Shown piece by piece: positions 1 to 8,954 of a DNA stretch of 64,000 nt. Numbering within the stretch: the first letter of the stretch is position 1; the number at the start of each line of letters is the position of its first letter. The notes under the pieces are model-generated. The model saw nothing but the letters and a program-made list of their open reading frames with translations. It searched no databases and had not been told where the DNA came from. The position numbers were made by a program, and so were the translations under genes. The stretch is taken from the NCBI RefSeq assembly GCF_002741055.1, contig NZ_CP016809.1, positions 2,440,501-2,504,500 on the forward strand, read 5' to 3'. This stretch comes from Paenibacillus ihbetae. Its GTDB lineage: Bacteria > Bacillota > Bacilli > Paenibacillales > Paenibacillaceae.

Positions 1-523
1 TCGCGCTCGGTCCGATGGCGGGGATCGTTCTTTTTTCCCCCCGCACGATAATCGGCGCTCCCTTGGACGTAAAGCCGTCCACGGATGCCGCCGTCGGCAC
101 CGAAAGAAACGGAAGGCCGGCGGTATAGGCCGCATACCGGCTAATATCATGAATCGTTCCTCCCCCGACAGCAAGCACGGCGCCGGCCCTGCTCTGCTGA
201 ATATCCAGAATAACCTGGATCAGGGAGGCTTCATCGGCAATGACATCATCTTTGGCATCAGGGCGAAGCAGCGTCACCCGCACCTGAAGCGATGCACGGA
301 CGAGGAGCTCCTCCAATGATTTGCCGGCCTTCTCGTACGTATTGCGATCAGCGACCAAGACGACCGAGGTCCAGCCTTTCTGCTCCAAGAAACCGGCAAC
401 GCCGGATAAAGCTCCGGACTCAATCCGGATCGTCTCGACTTCATCGAGATTGGCGAGATGCTGCGCCGGCAAGTCTGCGGTCTGCTTCCTTATGTTTGAT
501 AGCAAAGGCAAAGGGTTCGTCAT
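1..523 (-). CDS. egsA: sn-glycerol-1-phosphate dehydrogenase, partial (3' end beyond window)
   Basis: Reverse-strand frame open from an ATG at 523 to the window edge, 174 codons visible. Residues 119-126 read VGGGTIHD and 141-153 SVPTAASVDGFTS, the NAD-binding and substrate signatures of the AraM/EgsA branch of iron-type alcohol dehydrogenases, which reduce dihydroxyacetone phosphate to sn-glycerol 1-phosphate. The start overlaps the stop of the upstream phosphodiesterase gene by 4 bases (ATGA), so it is probably translationally coupled and is the last visible gene of the ugp-like operon. Metal ligands lie in the missing part. A glycerol dehydrogenase role is less likely given the SVPTAASVDGFTS stretch. 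Confidence 0.88.
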   Translation of the reverse strand, partial: MTNPLPLLSNIRKQTADLPAQHLANLDEVETIRIESGALSGVAGFLEQKGWTSVVLVADRNTYEKAGKSLEELLVRASLQVRVTLLRPDAKDDVIADEASLIQVILDIQQSRAGAVLAVGGGTIHDISRYAAYTAGLPFLSVPTAASVDGFTSKGAPIIVRGEKRTIPAIGPSA

Positions 524-1284
524 TGGGCACCCTTCTTTCGGGTCAAAGCAAGCGCCGGAAGCGGATCGTTGCAGGTCATGCCGGTTACGCCGCATTTCAG
601 CGAAGCTTGCACCCCCTCCTCATCGTCCGGGCAGTAGCTCCAGACGAGCAGCCCTTGCTCCTGAAACCGCGCGACGATTGCCGGAGACAAAAGCGACATT
701 TCAATGCCGATCGCCCACATTTTTGCATATGTGCCGTCTTCGCCCGGGATGAAATTCGACATTTTCTCTCCGGGAAAGCCCTGGGTCTTCATTCCGTATG
801 CATCGTGTATATAAGCAAGCACCTCTGCATCGAAGCAGGTAAACACGCAGCGCTCCAGGTAACCGTGCCGGCCTAATATGGCGATCGTCAGATCCGCAGC
901 TTCCTTGGCATCCGGACTTGGCTTAATCTCCACGTTGCACAGCACCTCGGGATATTCCGCCAGCAGCTCGCACAGCTCCTCCAGGGTCGGGATGACGTGG
1001 CCCTTGAACGCCTGCCCGAACCAGCCGCCCGCATCCAGCGCCTTCAGCTCCTCCAGCGTAAAGTCGCTTACCTTGCCGGTGCCATTGGTCGTCCGGTCGA
1101 CGGTTGCGTCATGAATGACGACGACCTGGCGGTCCTTGGACAGCCGAAGGTCGAATTCCAGCATGTCGACGCCGAGCTCCAGCGCTTCGCGAAATGCCGC
1201 CAGCGTATTTTCCGGATAGGCCGCTTTGTAGCCGCGGTGTGCGGCCACCATGATGCCGGCTTGTTCCTGCAGTCGTTCGATCAT
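520..1284 (-). CDS. ugpQ: glycerophosphodiester phosphodiesterase
   Basis: A 254-residue cytosolic GDPD-family enzyme, which hydrolyses glycerophosphodiesters to glycerol 3-phosphate and an alcohol. Visible family residues: HRG at 16-18, PENT at 24-27, EFD at 43-45 (metal ligands) and a second catalytic HD at 58-59. I chose the ATG at 1284 because it has AAAGGAG upstream; an in-frame GTG at 1296 abuts that ribosome site. It follows the binding-protein gene by about 35 bases and overlaps the next gene by 4, so it belongs to the operon that would import its substrate. No signal peptide is seen, consistent with intracellular hydrolysis after uptake. Confidence 0.93.
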   Translation of the reverse strand: MIERLQEQAGIMVAAHRGYKAAYPENTLAAFREALELGVDMLEFDLRLSKDRQVVVIHDATVDRTTNGTGKVSDFTLEELKALDAGGWFGQAFKGHVIPTLEELCELLAEYPEVLCNVEIKPSPDAKEAADLTIAILGRHGYLERCVFTCFDAEVLAYIHDAYGMKTQGFPGEKMSNFIPGEDGTYAKMWAIGIEMSLLSPAIVARFQEQGLLVWSYCPDDEEGVQASLKCGVTGMTCNDPLPALALTRKKGAQ

Positions 1285-1319
1285 AAGTCCTGCCACTCCT
1301 TTTTTCCTGTTGTTATCGA

Positions 1320-2657
1320 TTACTGAGCCAAAATCCGCTCCGTTTCTTTCTTGAACGTGTCCAGCGTGGACGGGATATCCTTACTGTCGTACATGATGGC
1401 TTCGATCGCCGAGAAAAACTCATGCATAATTTCAGGCCATGCTACATCCTTGTTCGTATCGACGGCAAACTCCAGCTGATCGTAAGCGACCTTGCGGTTC
1501 GGCTCCTTCGCCCACAGCTCCTGCATCTTCGCCGATTCCACCATCTGCTTCGTAAACGGCAAATACCCGGATTGCAAAATAAACTCGAGCCCGCCTTCCT
1601 CCTCCATCTCCATCCAGCGGATAAACTCCCATGCGGCATCCTTATTCTTGGAAGAAGACAGCAGCGTGACATTCGCCCCTCCCGTCGGATTCGCGTGCAC
1701 TTCATCCTTCGGCAGGAAAGCCGTCACATAATCGAAATCCACCGTGCTGGCCAGACCACCGATCGAGCCTGTGGATTGGAAGATCATCCCGACCTTGCCC
1801 TCCACGAACATGCTGTTCACAATATTCCCGGAATCCTGGGCCGGCGGATAATAAAGCGCGCCCGTGCTCTGCAGATCCTTCAGATACGAGAACACCTTCT
1901 CTCCTGCCCCGTTATCGCCAAAGCCGATCGAAGTATTATCTTCATTGAAGAAGGTGCCGCCGGCCTGCGAAATCATCGCGATCGGGTACCAAGTGTCATA
2001 AGGCATGCTGACCCCGTACCGCTTAAACTCGTTCCCTTCCTTCACCACAAGCGCGTTCGCGACTTCCTTCATCTCCTCCCATGTCGTCGGAACCGAGAGC
2101 CCGAGCTCATCGAGCAAGGTCTTATTCACATGCAAAATCGGGGTGGAGCGATTTAAGGGCAGCGAGACAAGCTTGTCGTTAAAATACGAGTGGCCCATCA
2201 GCCCCGGCGTAAAGTCATCGGCGCTGATCCCGGACTGCTCGAGATACGGGGTCAGATCCTCCAAAACCTCAGCATCGGCAAACATCTGCACGTAAGCCCG
2301 CTCCAACATGCTCACGTCCGGCCCCGTGCCCGAAGCAATGGCCTGCTGCAGCTTGGTTACCGTCTCGTCATAGCTTCCCTGGAAGGTGCCGACGACCTCA
2401 ATATCTTCATGCGATTCATTGAAGCGTTGGATGAGCGCATCCATATACTCCCCGTTCTTGCCGCCCAGCGAATGCCAAAATTGAACGGTCGTGACCCCTT
2501 CGCCGCCTGACGGGGCTTCTGCAGCACCGTTTCCCGGACTCTCGCCGGCACTGCCGGTATTGCCGGTGTTCGCAGTGCTGCCGCCTCCTCCGCCGCACGC
2601 GGCCAGCAAACTGAACAGCACCATGATGGACAACAGCGTAAACCACTTGGATTTCAT
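1320..2657 (-). CDS. ugpB: ABC transporter extracellular solute-binding lipoprotein, UgpB-like
   Basis: 445 residues of the family 1 solute-binding proteins. The N-terminus has a lysine, a hydrophobic stretch and a lipobox LLAAC (Cys at about 21) followed by a Gly/Ser-rich linker, so it should be a lipid-anchored membrane-surface receptor. The following fold begins with VTTVQFWHS, usual for sugar or glycerol-phosphate receptors. Its place between UgpE-like permease and GDPD genes points to glycerol 3-phosphate or glycerophosphodiesters as ligand; that specificity is inferred from context, not from binding residues. ATG at 2657 has GGAGG 8 bases upstream. Confidence 0.88.
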   Translation of the reverse strand: MKSKWFTLLSIMVLFSLLAACGGGGGSTANTGNTGSAGESPGNGAAEAPSGGEGVTTVQFWHSLGGKNGEYMDALIQRFNESHEDIEVVGTFQGSYDETVTKLQQAIASGTGPDVSMLERAYVQMFADAEVLEDLTPYLEQSGISADDFTPGLMGHSYFNDKLVSLPLNRSTPILHVNKTLLDELGLSVPTTWEEMKEVANALVVKEGNEFKRYGVSMPYDTWYPIAMISQAGGTFFNEDNTSIGFGDNGAGEKVFSYLKDLQSTGALYYPPAQDSGNIVNSMFVEGKVGMIFQSTGSIGGLASTVDFDYVTAFLPKDEVHANPTGGANVTLLSSSKNKDAAWEFIRWMEMEEEGGLEFILQSGYLPFTKQMVESAKMQELWAKEPNRKVAYDQLEFAVDTNKDVAWPEIMHEFFSAIEAIMYDSKDIPSTLDTFKKETERILAQ

Positions 2658-2752
2658 TTTTTCATTCCTCCATTATGTTTCGATAATTGCATGTAGTTTC
2701 CTGTCAAATTTAAGAGATTGTTCAAAAAGTCGCCTTCTGATCACGAAGTGTT

Positions 2753-3595
2753 TTACTTAATTCCTGAATACACAAACGCCTTCACGATATGCTTCGAGCA
2801 GAATAGATACACCAGCAGGATCGGTACGACCAGCATCACGTTGCCGGCCATGATGATATGCCAGTTGCTGATGCCCTCGGTTTCCCGCAGCATCGCAATT
2901 CCGAGCGTCAGCGGCCGGACCTCGGCCGAATCGGTCATGACGAGCGGCCAGAAATAATCGTTCCAATGACTGACGAAGCTGAACAGCGCAATGGTTGCGA
3001 GCGCGGGCCCCGACATCGGGATCATGATTTTCCGCATAATGTTGAACTCGCTGGCATTATCCAGCCGGGCCGCCTCGATGATTTCCTCCGGAATCTGCAT
3101 GAAATACTGCCGCAGCAGGAAAATGCCGAAGGCATTCGAAACGAACGGGATGACCTGCGGCAGCAGCGTCTTCACGAGTCCCCATTCCGCCATCATGAGG
3201 TAGACGGGAATGAACGTGACCTGGCCGGGAATCATGAACGCCAGCAGAATCATGCCGAACAGGACCGTTTTCCCCGGGAATTTATACTTGGCGAATGCAT
3301 AAGCCGCCGGGATCATGACAAGGAACTGCAAAATAAGGATGGAGCCTGTCACGACGACGGAGTTTTTGAAATACGTCAGAAACGGCCCGGCATTCATCGC
3401 CTCGACGAAGTTGCCCCACTGCGGCGAAGCAGGGATCCATGTCGGGGGAAACGCCATCGTCTCGCGAAGCGTCTGCAGCGACGTGGAGATCATCCACAGA
3501 AACGGAAAAATGAACAGGATCAGTACGGCGGCCTTCAGCAAGATGCTCAGTGCTTGCCCGATGCTCTTCCATTCCAGGGTCTTCAGGGTCTTCAA
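2753..3595 (-). CDS. ugpE: ABC transporter permease, UgpE/MalG-like
   Basis: 280-residue inner-membrane subunit with about six hydrophobic segments. The cytoplasmic coupling loop reads EAARLDNASEF near residue 190, the EAA motif that docks on the ATPase. A TTG start at 3595 is supported by AGGAGG 6 bases before it. It lies 34 bases after the partner permease gene and 95 bases before the binding-protein gene. Family membership is clear; glycerol-phosphate specificity is inferred from the neighbouring GDPD gene. Confidence 0.9.
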   Translation of the reverse strand: MKTLKTLEWKSIGQALSILLKAAVLILFIFPFLWMISTSLQTLRETMAFPPTWIPASPQWGNFVEAMNAGPFLTYFKNSVVVTGSILILQFLVMIPAAYAFAKYKFPGKTVLFGMILLAFMIPGQVTFIPVYLMMAEWGLVKTLLPQVIPFVSNAFGIFLLRQYFMQIPEEIIEAARLDNASEFNIMRKIMIPMSGPALATIALFSFVSHWNDYFWPLVMTDSAEVRPLTLGIAMLRETEGISNWHIIMAGNVMLVVPILLVYLFCSKHIVKAFVYSGIK

Positions 3596-3629
3596 GCTCT
3601 TCCTCCTTTCTGCCTTAACGCGGCGGAGA

Positions 3630-4508
3630 TTATTGATAATGGACCTTCTTGGCCAGCAGCCGGAAATAAACGAAGGTAAGAAGCCCGATAACTGCCATCA
3701 ACAGCACGCCCGTGGCAGACGCATACCCGATATTGGTCGTACGGAAGCCGTAGATGTAGTACACCAGCGTCGTAGTGGCATTGTTGGGCCCCCCGCCCGT
3801 CATGACCTGAACGGTATCGAACACCTTGAACGAGCCGATGGTCATAATAATCAGGATGAAGAACAGCTGCGGCGAAATCATGGGCAGCGTGATTTTGTAG
3901 AACACCTTGAACTTGCTTGCGTTATCCAGCGCAGCCGCTTCATAGATGCTGGGCGATATGCTCTGCAGAGCAGCCACGATAATGAGCGTATAGTAACCGA
4001 TGGCCTGCCATACGGACACGATGATGATCGACATCAGGGCGGTCTTGGAGCTTTGCAGCCAATCCGAAGGCGGGAGCCCGACCAGTTTGAGGACATAATT
4101 GAGCAGCCCTTGATTCGGCTCCATTAGCCACAGCCACACAAGCGAGATCGAAACGATCGAGACCACATGGGGCGTAAAAATTCCGGCCTGCACGATGGAA
4201 TTAAAGCGGCCCTTCTTATTCAGCCATACGGCGAACAGCAGCGACAGCAGCATGGTCAGCACCACGACGCCGGCGGTGTAAATCGTGGTATTCCACAGCG
4301 CCTTATAGAAATCGCCCCGGCCGAGGATCTGCGTGAAATTATCCAGTCCAACGAATCGGCTCTTGTCTTTGTTAAGCAGGTTGTATTTGAAAAGGCTCAA
4401 ATAGATCAGGTAGCCCACCGGATACATAACGAACAGGCCGATGCCCGCCATCGCCGGCGCGATTAGAACGTAAGGACGAAATCCTTCCCATATCCGCTTC
4501 TTATCCAT
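3630..4508 (-). CDS. ugpA: ABC transporter permease, UgpA/MalF-like
   Basis: 292-residue membrane permease starting MDKKRIWEGF. The frame stays open upstream to 4646, but that part is the antisense-frame shadow of the ATPase gene; the ATG at 4508 is preferred because it overlaps the ATPase stop by only 8 bases and gives the usual family length. The EAA loop reads EAAALDNASKF. Six hydrophobic segments are visible. It would pair with the UgpE-like subunit to form the translocation channel. Confidence 0.9.
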   Translation of the reverse strand: MDKKRIWEGFRPYVLIAPAMAGIGLFVMYPVGYLIYLSLFKYNLLNKDKSRFVGLDNFTQILGRGDFYKALWNTTIYTAGVVVLTMLLSLLFAVWLNKKGRFNSIVQAGIFTPHVVSIVSISLVWLWLMEPNQGLLNYVLKLVGLPPSDWLQSSKTALMSIIIVSVWQAIGYYTLIIVAALQSISPSIYEAAALDNASKFKVFYKITLPMISPQLFFILIIMTIGSFKVFDTVQVMTGGGPNNATTTLVYYIYGFRTTNIGYASATGVLLMAVIGLLTFVYFRLLAKKVHYQ

Positions 4509-5556
4509 GACTTTGCCCCCGCAGCCGCTCCAGGAAATCCGGGTAGCGCGCGTCCCGCTCCTCGATGCGGTTGCCATCCGCCCCGAAGAAGAACAGCTTA
4601 TCGGCCGGCACGCCAAGGTATACCTCCTGATCGACATGGAATACATCGTCCGGGCACTTCACCATAAAGGACCGCCCATCCCCCGTCTTCACCTGGTAGA
4701 TGGTCTCGGAGCCAAGCATTTCGCGCGTGGCAATCTCCCCTTTGGCGGAAAAATGGAACGAGCCCTGCTCGGCGGCAAGGACGGCGTTCTCCGGACGGAA
4801 GCCGAATGTGCTCCGGTCTTCGCCAAGCGGAGCGATGTTCATCGGCGGCACGCCGATGAACTGGGCGGCGAACAGATTGCTCGGCTTCCGGTACACCACC
4901 TCCGGCGGCGCCTCCTGCTGAATGACTCCCTTGTTCATCAGCACGATCGTATCCGCCATGGACATCGCTTCTACCTGATCATGCGTCACATAGACAAAGG
5001 TGGTGCCCAGCTTCTTGTGCAGCTCGATCAGCTCAATGCGCATCTGCACTCTCAGCTTCGCATCCAGATTCGACAGCGGTTCGTCCATGAGAAAGACGGA
5101 CGGATTTTTCACCATCGCCCGTGCAAGCGCGACCCGCTGGCGCTGTCCCCCGGACAGCGTGGAGGGCTTTCGGTCCAGGTAATCGGCGAGGCCGACCGTT
5201 TCTCCGATCGTCTCGACAAGCCGGGTCCGTTCCGCCTTCGGAACCTTGTTGTTCACCAACCCGAACTCAATGTTCTCCCGAACCGACATCGTCGGATAAA
5301 TGGCATAATTCTGGAATACCATCGCCACGCCGCGTTTGCCCGGAGCGATGCGCGTTACGTCCTTGCCATCGATGAGCACGGTGCCCGAGGTTTGCGGATC
5401 AATCCCTGCAATCATGCGCAGGAGCGTAGTCTTTCCGCAGCCGGACGGGCCGACGAGGACGGTGAACGTGCCGTCTTCGATTTTGAGATCCAGATCCTGT
5501 ATGACGGGCTGACGGTCGAAGTGTTTGCTAACCTTCACGAATTCAATGGATGCCAA
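4501..5556 (-). CDS. ugpC: ABC transporter ATP-binding protein, UgpC/MalK-like
   Basis: 351-residue ATPase of the MalK group: Walker A GPSGCGKTTLL near residue 37, signature LSGGQRQR, Walker B VFLMDEPLSNLD, then a C-terminal TOBE-like regulatory region from about residue 240. First gene of the minus-strand transport operon. TTG start at 5556 with GGGGG 7 bases upstream. Such ATPases can energise several sugar importers, so it need not serve only the adjacent permeases. The TTG start and divergent DeoR gene suggest modest, regulated expression. Confidence 0.93.
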   Translation of the reverse strand: MASIEFVKVSKHFDRQPVIQDLDLKIEDGTFTVLVGPSGCGKTTLLRMIAGIDPQTSGTVLIDGKDVTRIAPGKRGVAMVFQNYAIYPTMSVRENIEFGLVNNKVPKAERTRLVETIGETVGLADYLDRKPSTLSGGQRQRVALARAMVKNPSVFLMDEPLSNLDAKLRVQMRIELIELHKKLGTTFVYVTHDQVEAMSMADTIVLMNKGVIQQEAPPEVVYRKPSNLFAAQFIGVPPMNIAPLGEDRSTFGFRPENAVLAAEQGSFHFSAKGEIATREMLGSETIYQVKTGDGRSFMVKCPDDVFHVDQEVYLGVPADKLFFFGADGNRIEERDARYPDFLERLRGQSHG

Positions 5557-5913
5557 ATGCGATCCCCCTCACCTGTGTAATAATCTGATCATGCTGTACA
5601 GCGTAATGAACAAAGCATCATTCATGAAATCCCTTTCAATCCCTGCTTATTTGTACGCACCAAATGAGCAGATAATGATCATTTTTGTTCATTTTTACTC
5701 AAATCGATTGTAGATCGGCTTTATTAGGAGAGTGTTAGCTTGGGGTTCGGTTTATGTAAATTCGCGCCGTGCCTGCAGTTTTAACATTCGCTTAACGTTA
5801 GAAGGGTACAATGAGAGGGAACTGAACGGTGAGCATAAAAGTGCAACAATGCGCATTGAATATAAAAATGCCGTATGAGCCTATGCTCGAGTCAGGAAGG
5901 GAGATATGATCGG
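5557..5913. promoter_or_regulatory. divergent ugp/DeoR control region with direct-repeat operator candidate
   Basis: This 357-base intergenic segment holds both promoters. At 5677-5686 and 5687-5696 there are two adjacent 10-base direct repeats (GATCATTTTT and GTTCATTTTT), followed by a degenerate third. Repeats phased at one helical turn suit a DeoR-family repressor. A candidate -10 TACAAT for the regulator lies near 5807. Operator function is inference. Confidence 0.5.
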
Positions 5914-6675
5914 TTGCTGGCACATGAGAGAAAACGAAGAATCATTGATTATGTAAGGCAATATCGAACGGCTACGGTCGCCCAGCTTGCGCAGGAATTC
6001 GGCGTTCATACTGCAACCATCCGCCGGGATCTGGCGGAGATTGAACAGGAAGGCGCCCTGAAGCGCACTCATGGCGGGGTCATCATGGAGCAGTGGACGC
6101 GGAACGAGCCGTCCTTTAATGAACGTGCCAACGTTCACCGTGAGGAGAAAATCCGAATTGGCCAACTGGCGGCCTCCCTCGTCGAAGACGGGGAGAATAT
6201 CATTATCGATTCGGGTACAACCACCCTGCATATCGCCACCCATTTGATTCACCGGTCCGACATTACCGTTATAACCAACGATATGAACGTAGCCGTTGAG
6301 CTGCGGGATGCTCCCGGCATTAAGGTCATTCTGACCGGCGGGGAGCTGTACCCCTCCAGTTATATGCTGAACGGGATGTTTACCGATCACGTGCTTGGTT
6401 CGCTGCATGTGGAAAAGGCCTTCATCGGAACGCCTGCCCTGCATCCGCAGCACGGGCTGATGCACCCGGAAGCGCTGCTTGTCCCCGCCAAACAGGGCAT
6501 GATCCGCGCCGCAGGCGAAATCGTCGTGGTTACCGACCATTCCAAGATCGGCAAGCTGTCCCTGCATACCGTAGCGCCGAACAGCGCGATCCACACCCTC
6601 GTCACCGGAACCGAAGCTTCCGATGCCGATATTCGGCCGTTCCAGGAACGGGGCATCACGGTGTACCGGGCGTAA
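5914..6675 (+). CDS. DeoR/GlpR-family transcriptional repressor
   Basis: About 253 residues. The N-terminal helix-turn-helix includes VAQLAQEFGVHTATIRRDL, the DeoR signature, followed by the DeoRC sugar-phosphate sensing domain with IIDSGTTT and the usual late VVTDHSKIG stretch. I place the start at TTG 5914 (LAHERKRRI) because GGAAGGGAG lies 10 bases upstream; an ATG at 5875 lacks a ribosome site. It is divergent from the ugp-like operon, so it probably represses that operon in response to a phosphorylated three-carbon or sugar metabolite. It is followed by a strong terminator at 6719. Confidence 0.9.
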   Translation: MLAHERKRRIIDYVRQYRTATVAQLAQEFGVHTATIRRDLAEIEQEGALKRTHGGVIMEQWTRNEPSFNERANVHREEKIRIGQLAASLVEDGENIIIDSGTTTLHIATHLIHRSDITVITNDMNVAVELRDAPGIKVILTGGELYPSSYMLNGMFTDHVLGSLHVEKAFIGTPALHPQHGLMHPEALLVPAKQGMIRAAGEIVVVTDHSKIGKLSLHTVAPNSAIHTLVTGTEASDADIRPFQERGITVYRA

Positions 6676-6718
6676 GGCTGTTAGACTTAAGGCAACAGTT
6701 ATCTTGACCGCTCCATGA

Positions 6719-6759
6719 AAAAACAAGAAGGGCTCCCTGCGGAGGTCCCTTCTTGTTTT
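6719..6759 (+). terminator. terminator of the DeoR gene
   Basis: Near-perfect inverted repeat: AAAACAAGAAGGG, short loop with a complementary CTCC/GGAG, then CCCTTCTTGTTTT. The A and T tracts flank both sides so it could act in both directions. Confidence 0.85.
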
Positions 6760-6873
6760 GTTATAACCCGCCTGGAACTCCGCGACGATGTCTTGCGCAA
6801 CCATATCGAATCGTTCTTCCCATCGAAGATGGTACGCCTGGAGTCCGCGCTTTCGCTATCCATCGCCATACAT

Positions 6874-6920
6874 AAAAAAAGACTGTCCCGCAGTAGAAAA
6901 AATCTACTTAGGGACAGCTC
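6874..6920 (-). terminator. LPMO terminator, member of a two-copy hairpin family
   Basis: Minus-strand hairpin with outer stem CTGTCCC/GGGACAG, inner stem GTAGA/TCTAC and a T7 tail, 46 bases past the LPMO stop. It is closely related in sequence to the hairpin at 8355-8403. Confidence 0.85.
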
Positions 6921-6965
6921 CTATTCATTCACATTCGAGAATCCTTGAAAATGGAAGGGTGATGC

Positions 6966-8003
6966 TTACGGGAGGAGCTTCCATACATCGGCAGATCCCG
7001 GTGTTTCACCAAGCGTCCACCATCTTGCTTCATAGTTCTTGCCGTTGTACGAAACCTTGTCGCCGCCCAGATACACGGTGCTTGCGCTCCAAGCAGGGTA
7101 GGTCGCGGAGCTGCCGGACGTCGATACCGCCAGCGGCGCAGAAGCGGCGGATTTGCTGCCGTTGCTGCTGACAGCAACCACGGTGTACGTGTAAGACGTT
7201 CCAGCCGTCAGCCCCGTATCATTGTAAGAGGTTGTTGCGGATGTACCCACAAGGGTTCCATTACGATAAACCTCGTAGCTGGAAGCCCCAGTGGAAGCTG
7301 CCCATGCCAGGGAAACGCTGCTGCTGGTTTGGGATGGAGACGTCAGACCTGTCGGGGCAGGCACACCCGGGTTCGGAGTACCGTTACCGCCGCCAAAGTC
7401 AACATCAATGACGTTATAGAATGCATTTGCCGTATCAGCTACTTCCCATACAGCCAGAATGACATGGTATCCGGATTTTGCCGGAACGTTACAGGTTGAT
7501 GTGTAATCTGTTGGCGGCTTTGCGCCTCCGTAGTTAATCGAGCAGAACGGCGTCAGGTCGAAGGAAGCTCTGCTCAGCGGAGCATTCTGATCCCAGCCGT
7601 CCTTCGTAATGTAGTACTTCCAGCTTGCCGACACATGCGGAGCTGTCAAATGCCATTTGAACGTCGTCGTTCCTGGAGAAATGCTGACTTTGCTCCAGCG
7701 TGTAGCGGACTGCTCGTCAAGCTTAGGGAATGCTCCGCCTGCACTTGCAATCTTACCGTCAGCAGGACCTGCTGCCGGCCAGCCTTTAGGTGCTTCCAAG
7801 CTCTGCGGCTCATAAACGATCGCGCCGCAATCGGAGTTAACCCCTTGCTTGCACAGAAGCGCGCGGCTCGCCGGGGATTCAACATATCCGTGGGCAAACG
7901 CCTTATCCGCAAATAAAACCATGAATAAAGCCATCAACAGCATCGTGGAGCCTGCAATGATTACATGCTTGAGCCAAGATTTGTTCGGTAAACTTAATGT
8001 CAT
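6966..8003 (-). CDS. secreted lytic polysaccharide monooxygenase (AA10) with FN3 and CBM5/12
   Basis: 345 residues. Residues 1-37 form a Sec signal peptide ending AFA, so mature residue 1 is His38, which with His123 (in TAPH) would make the copper histidine brace; Phe195 in NAFY is the usual axial residue. AA10 domain about 38-204, with two disulfide-forming Cys pairs plausible; a linker; FN3 about 215-296; and a chitin-binding CBM5/12 about 303-345 rich in Trp (AWSAS, ARWW). The module order fits an exported oxidase that cleaves crystalline chitin. Monocistronic, with its own terminator at 6874-6920. Confidence 0.93.
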   Translation of the reverse strand: MTLSLPNKSWLKHVIIAGSTMLLMALFMVLFADKAFAHGYVESPASRALLCKQGVNSDCGAIVYEPQSLEAPKGWPAAGPADGKIASAGGAFPKLDEQSATRWSKVSISPGTTTFKWHLTAPHVSASWKYYITKDGWDQNAPLSRASFDLTPFCSINYGGAKPPTDYTSTCNVPAKSGYHVILAVWEVADTANAFYNVIDVDFGGGNGTPNPGVPAPTGLTSPSQTSSSVSLAWAASTGASSYEVYRNGTLVGTSATTSYNDTGLTAGTSYTYTVVAVSSNGSKSAASAPLAVSTSGSSATYPAWSASTVYLGGDKVSYNGKNYEARWWTLGETPGSADVWKLLP

Positions 8004-8449
8004 ACAATGTTCCTCCTTTTAATTGTAAAATTCAATCAACTGCCGCAAGCGATTGTCGATCCCCTCTTTCTTGCACCCCTCCTTTGTCCGTAGCTCCGAG
8101 CGCAGAGCCGTTCCCTAAGTTCTGTCAAGCTTGGAAGAATCATTATAATGTCCAAGCTTTACCATCCCTATCATCATTTTAATGGATCGACTCGTGGTAT
8201 CCCATAATAGAAAACAACGATTTTTTACACATTCCAATGGGAATTGGATAATATTGTATCAATCGTCGGACAATCTTAGCTCGTCCACGACAATAGCTGA
8301 CAGGTTGGCAAGCAAGAGCGCCCGATCCCGGCTGCCGTTGTTCGCGTTATAAATCAAAAAAAGAACTGCCCACAGTAGAAATATCTACTTATGGAACAGT
8401 TCTCTTGAAAGCTTGCCGTACCGGAAACGAGCCGGCCATCTTCAGGAGA
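8004..8449. other. 446-base intergenic region upstream of the LPMO gene
   Basis: Contains the LPMO leader and promoter on the minus strand and, at 8355-8403, the terminator of the next minus-strand gene. A short inverted repeat CCAAT-N4-ATTGG lies near 8233. No convincing ORF is seen and I could not fix the promoter. Confidence 0.5.
8355..8403 (-). terminator. terminator of the 99-residue gene, related to 6874-6920
   Basis: Minus-strand hairpin: AGAACTG..CAGTTCT outer pairing, inner AGTAGA/TCTACT, followed by T7. About 47 bases past the stop at 8450. Its inner stem and loop match the LPMO terminator nearly base for base. Confidence 0.8.
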
Positions 8450-8749
8450 TCACTCGACGCCATCCTTGAAGTGCTTCTCGTACCGCTTATCTCCCTTGTG
8501 CTCCAGGTCCTCGATCGTCATCTCCAGCGTGTGCACGATCAGCTCCTTCACCTGGTTAAGGGTATCAAAATAGACACTCTCTTCGGCGCCGACGATCCGC
8601 ACCCCGCTGAGCGCTTGAACCGCTTGGTACCTTCGATGCTCTTCAGCCAGATCGTCCACGGCCTGAAGCGTATGCTTCATCTGAAGAAACAGGTCTTTAT
8701 GGTGCTTGCTCTCCAGGCGTTTCTCGAGTTCCTCGATTCGGGCATTCAT
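8450..8749 (-). CDS. small predicted coiled-coil protein, function unknown
   Basis: 99 residues, charged and mostly helical by composition, beginning MNARIEELEKRLESKHHKD with a heptad-like pattern (coiled coil about 1-35) and ending in a Lys/His/Glu-rich tail. No signal peptide, membrane segment or catalytic motif. AAGGAG precedes the ATG at proper distance. I do not recognise the family. It is a monocistron with its own terminator, divergent from the malic enzyme gene. Confidence 0.7.
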   Translation of the reverse strand: MNARIEELEKRLESKHHKDLFLQMKHTLQAVDDLAEEHRRYQAVQALSGVRIVGAEESVYFDTLNQVKELIVHTLEMTIEDLEHKGDKRYEKHFKDGVE

Positions 8750-8825
8750 CGTCTTCTCTCCTTCACCGTGTAATGAGTGGATCCAATCCGTATAACGCCG
8801 CCCCTGCCATTAATTTCTTGATACG

Positions 8826-8849
8826 GATCCGGGAATGTTCGATCCGGGA
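8826..8849. repeat. pair of 9-base direct repeats upstream of malic enzyme
   Basis: GATCCGGGA occurs at 8826-8834 and again at 8841-8849, a 15-base period, just upstream of a TTGACC at about 8859 that could be a -35 element for the plus-strand gene. It may be a regulator site; nothing more can be said. Confidence 0.4.
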
Positions 8850-8954
8850 GACAGGAAATTGACCAGCGTTTAGCGAAAGATCTTATTGTTAACATTATAC
8901 ACCGTTACACCCACTAACAATCATGTCAATGATTAAACACACATGGAGGTAGCA

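Noticed and set aside
2357..2646. Arg/Ser-rich frames opposite or inside the transport genes
   Set aside because: Shadow frames of the solute-binding protein with no ribosome site.
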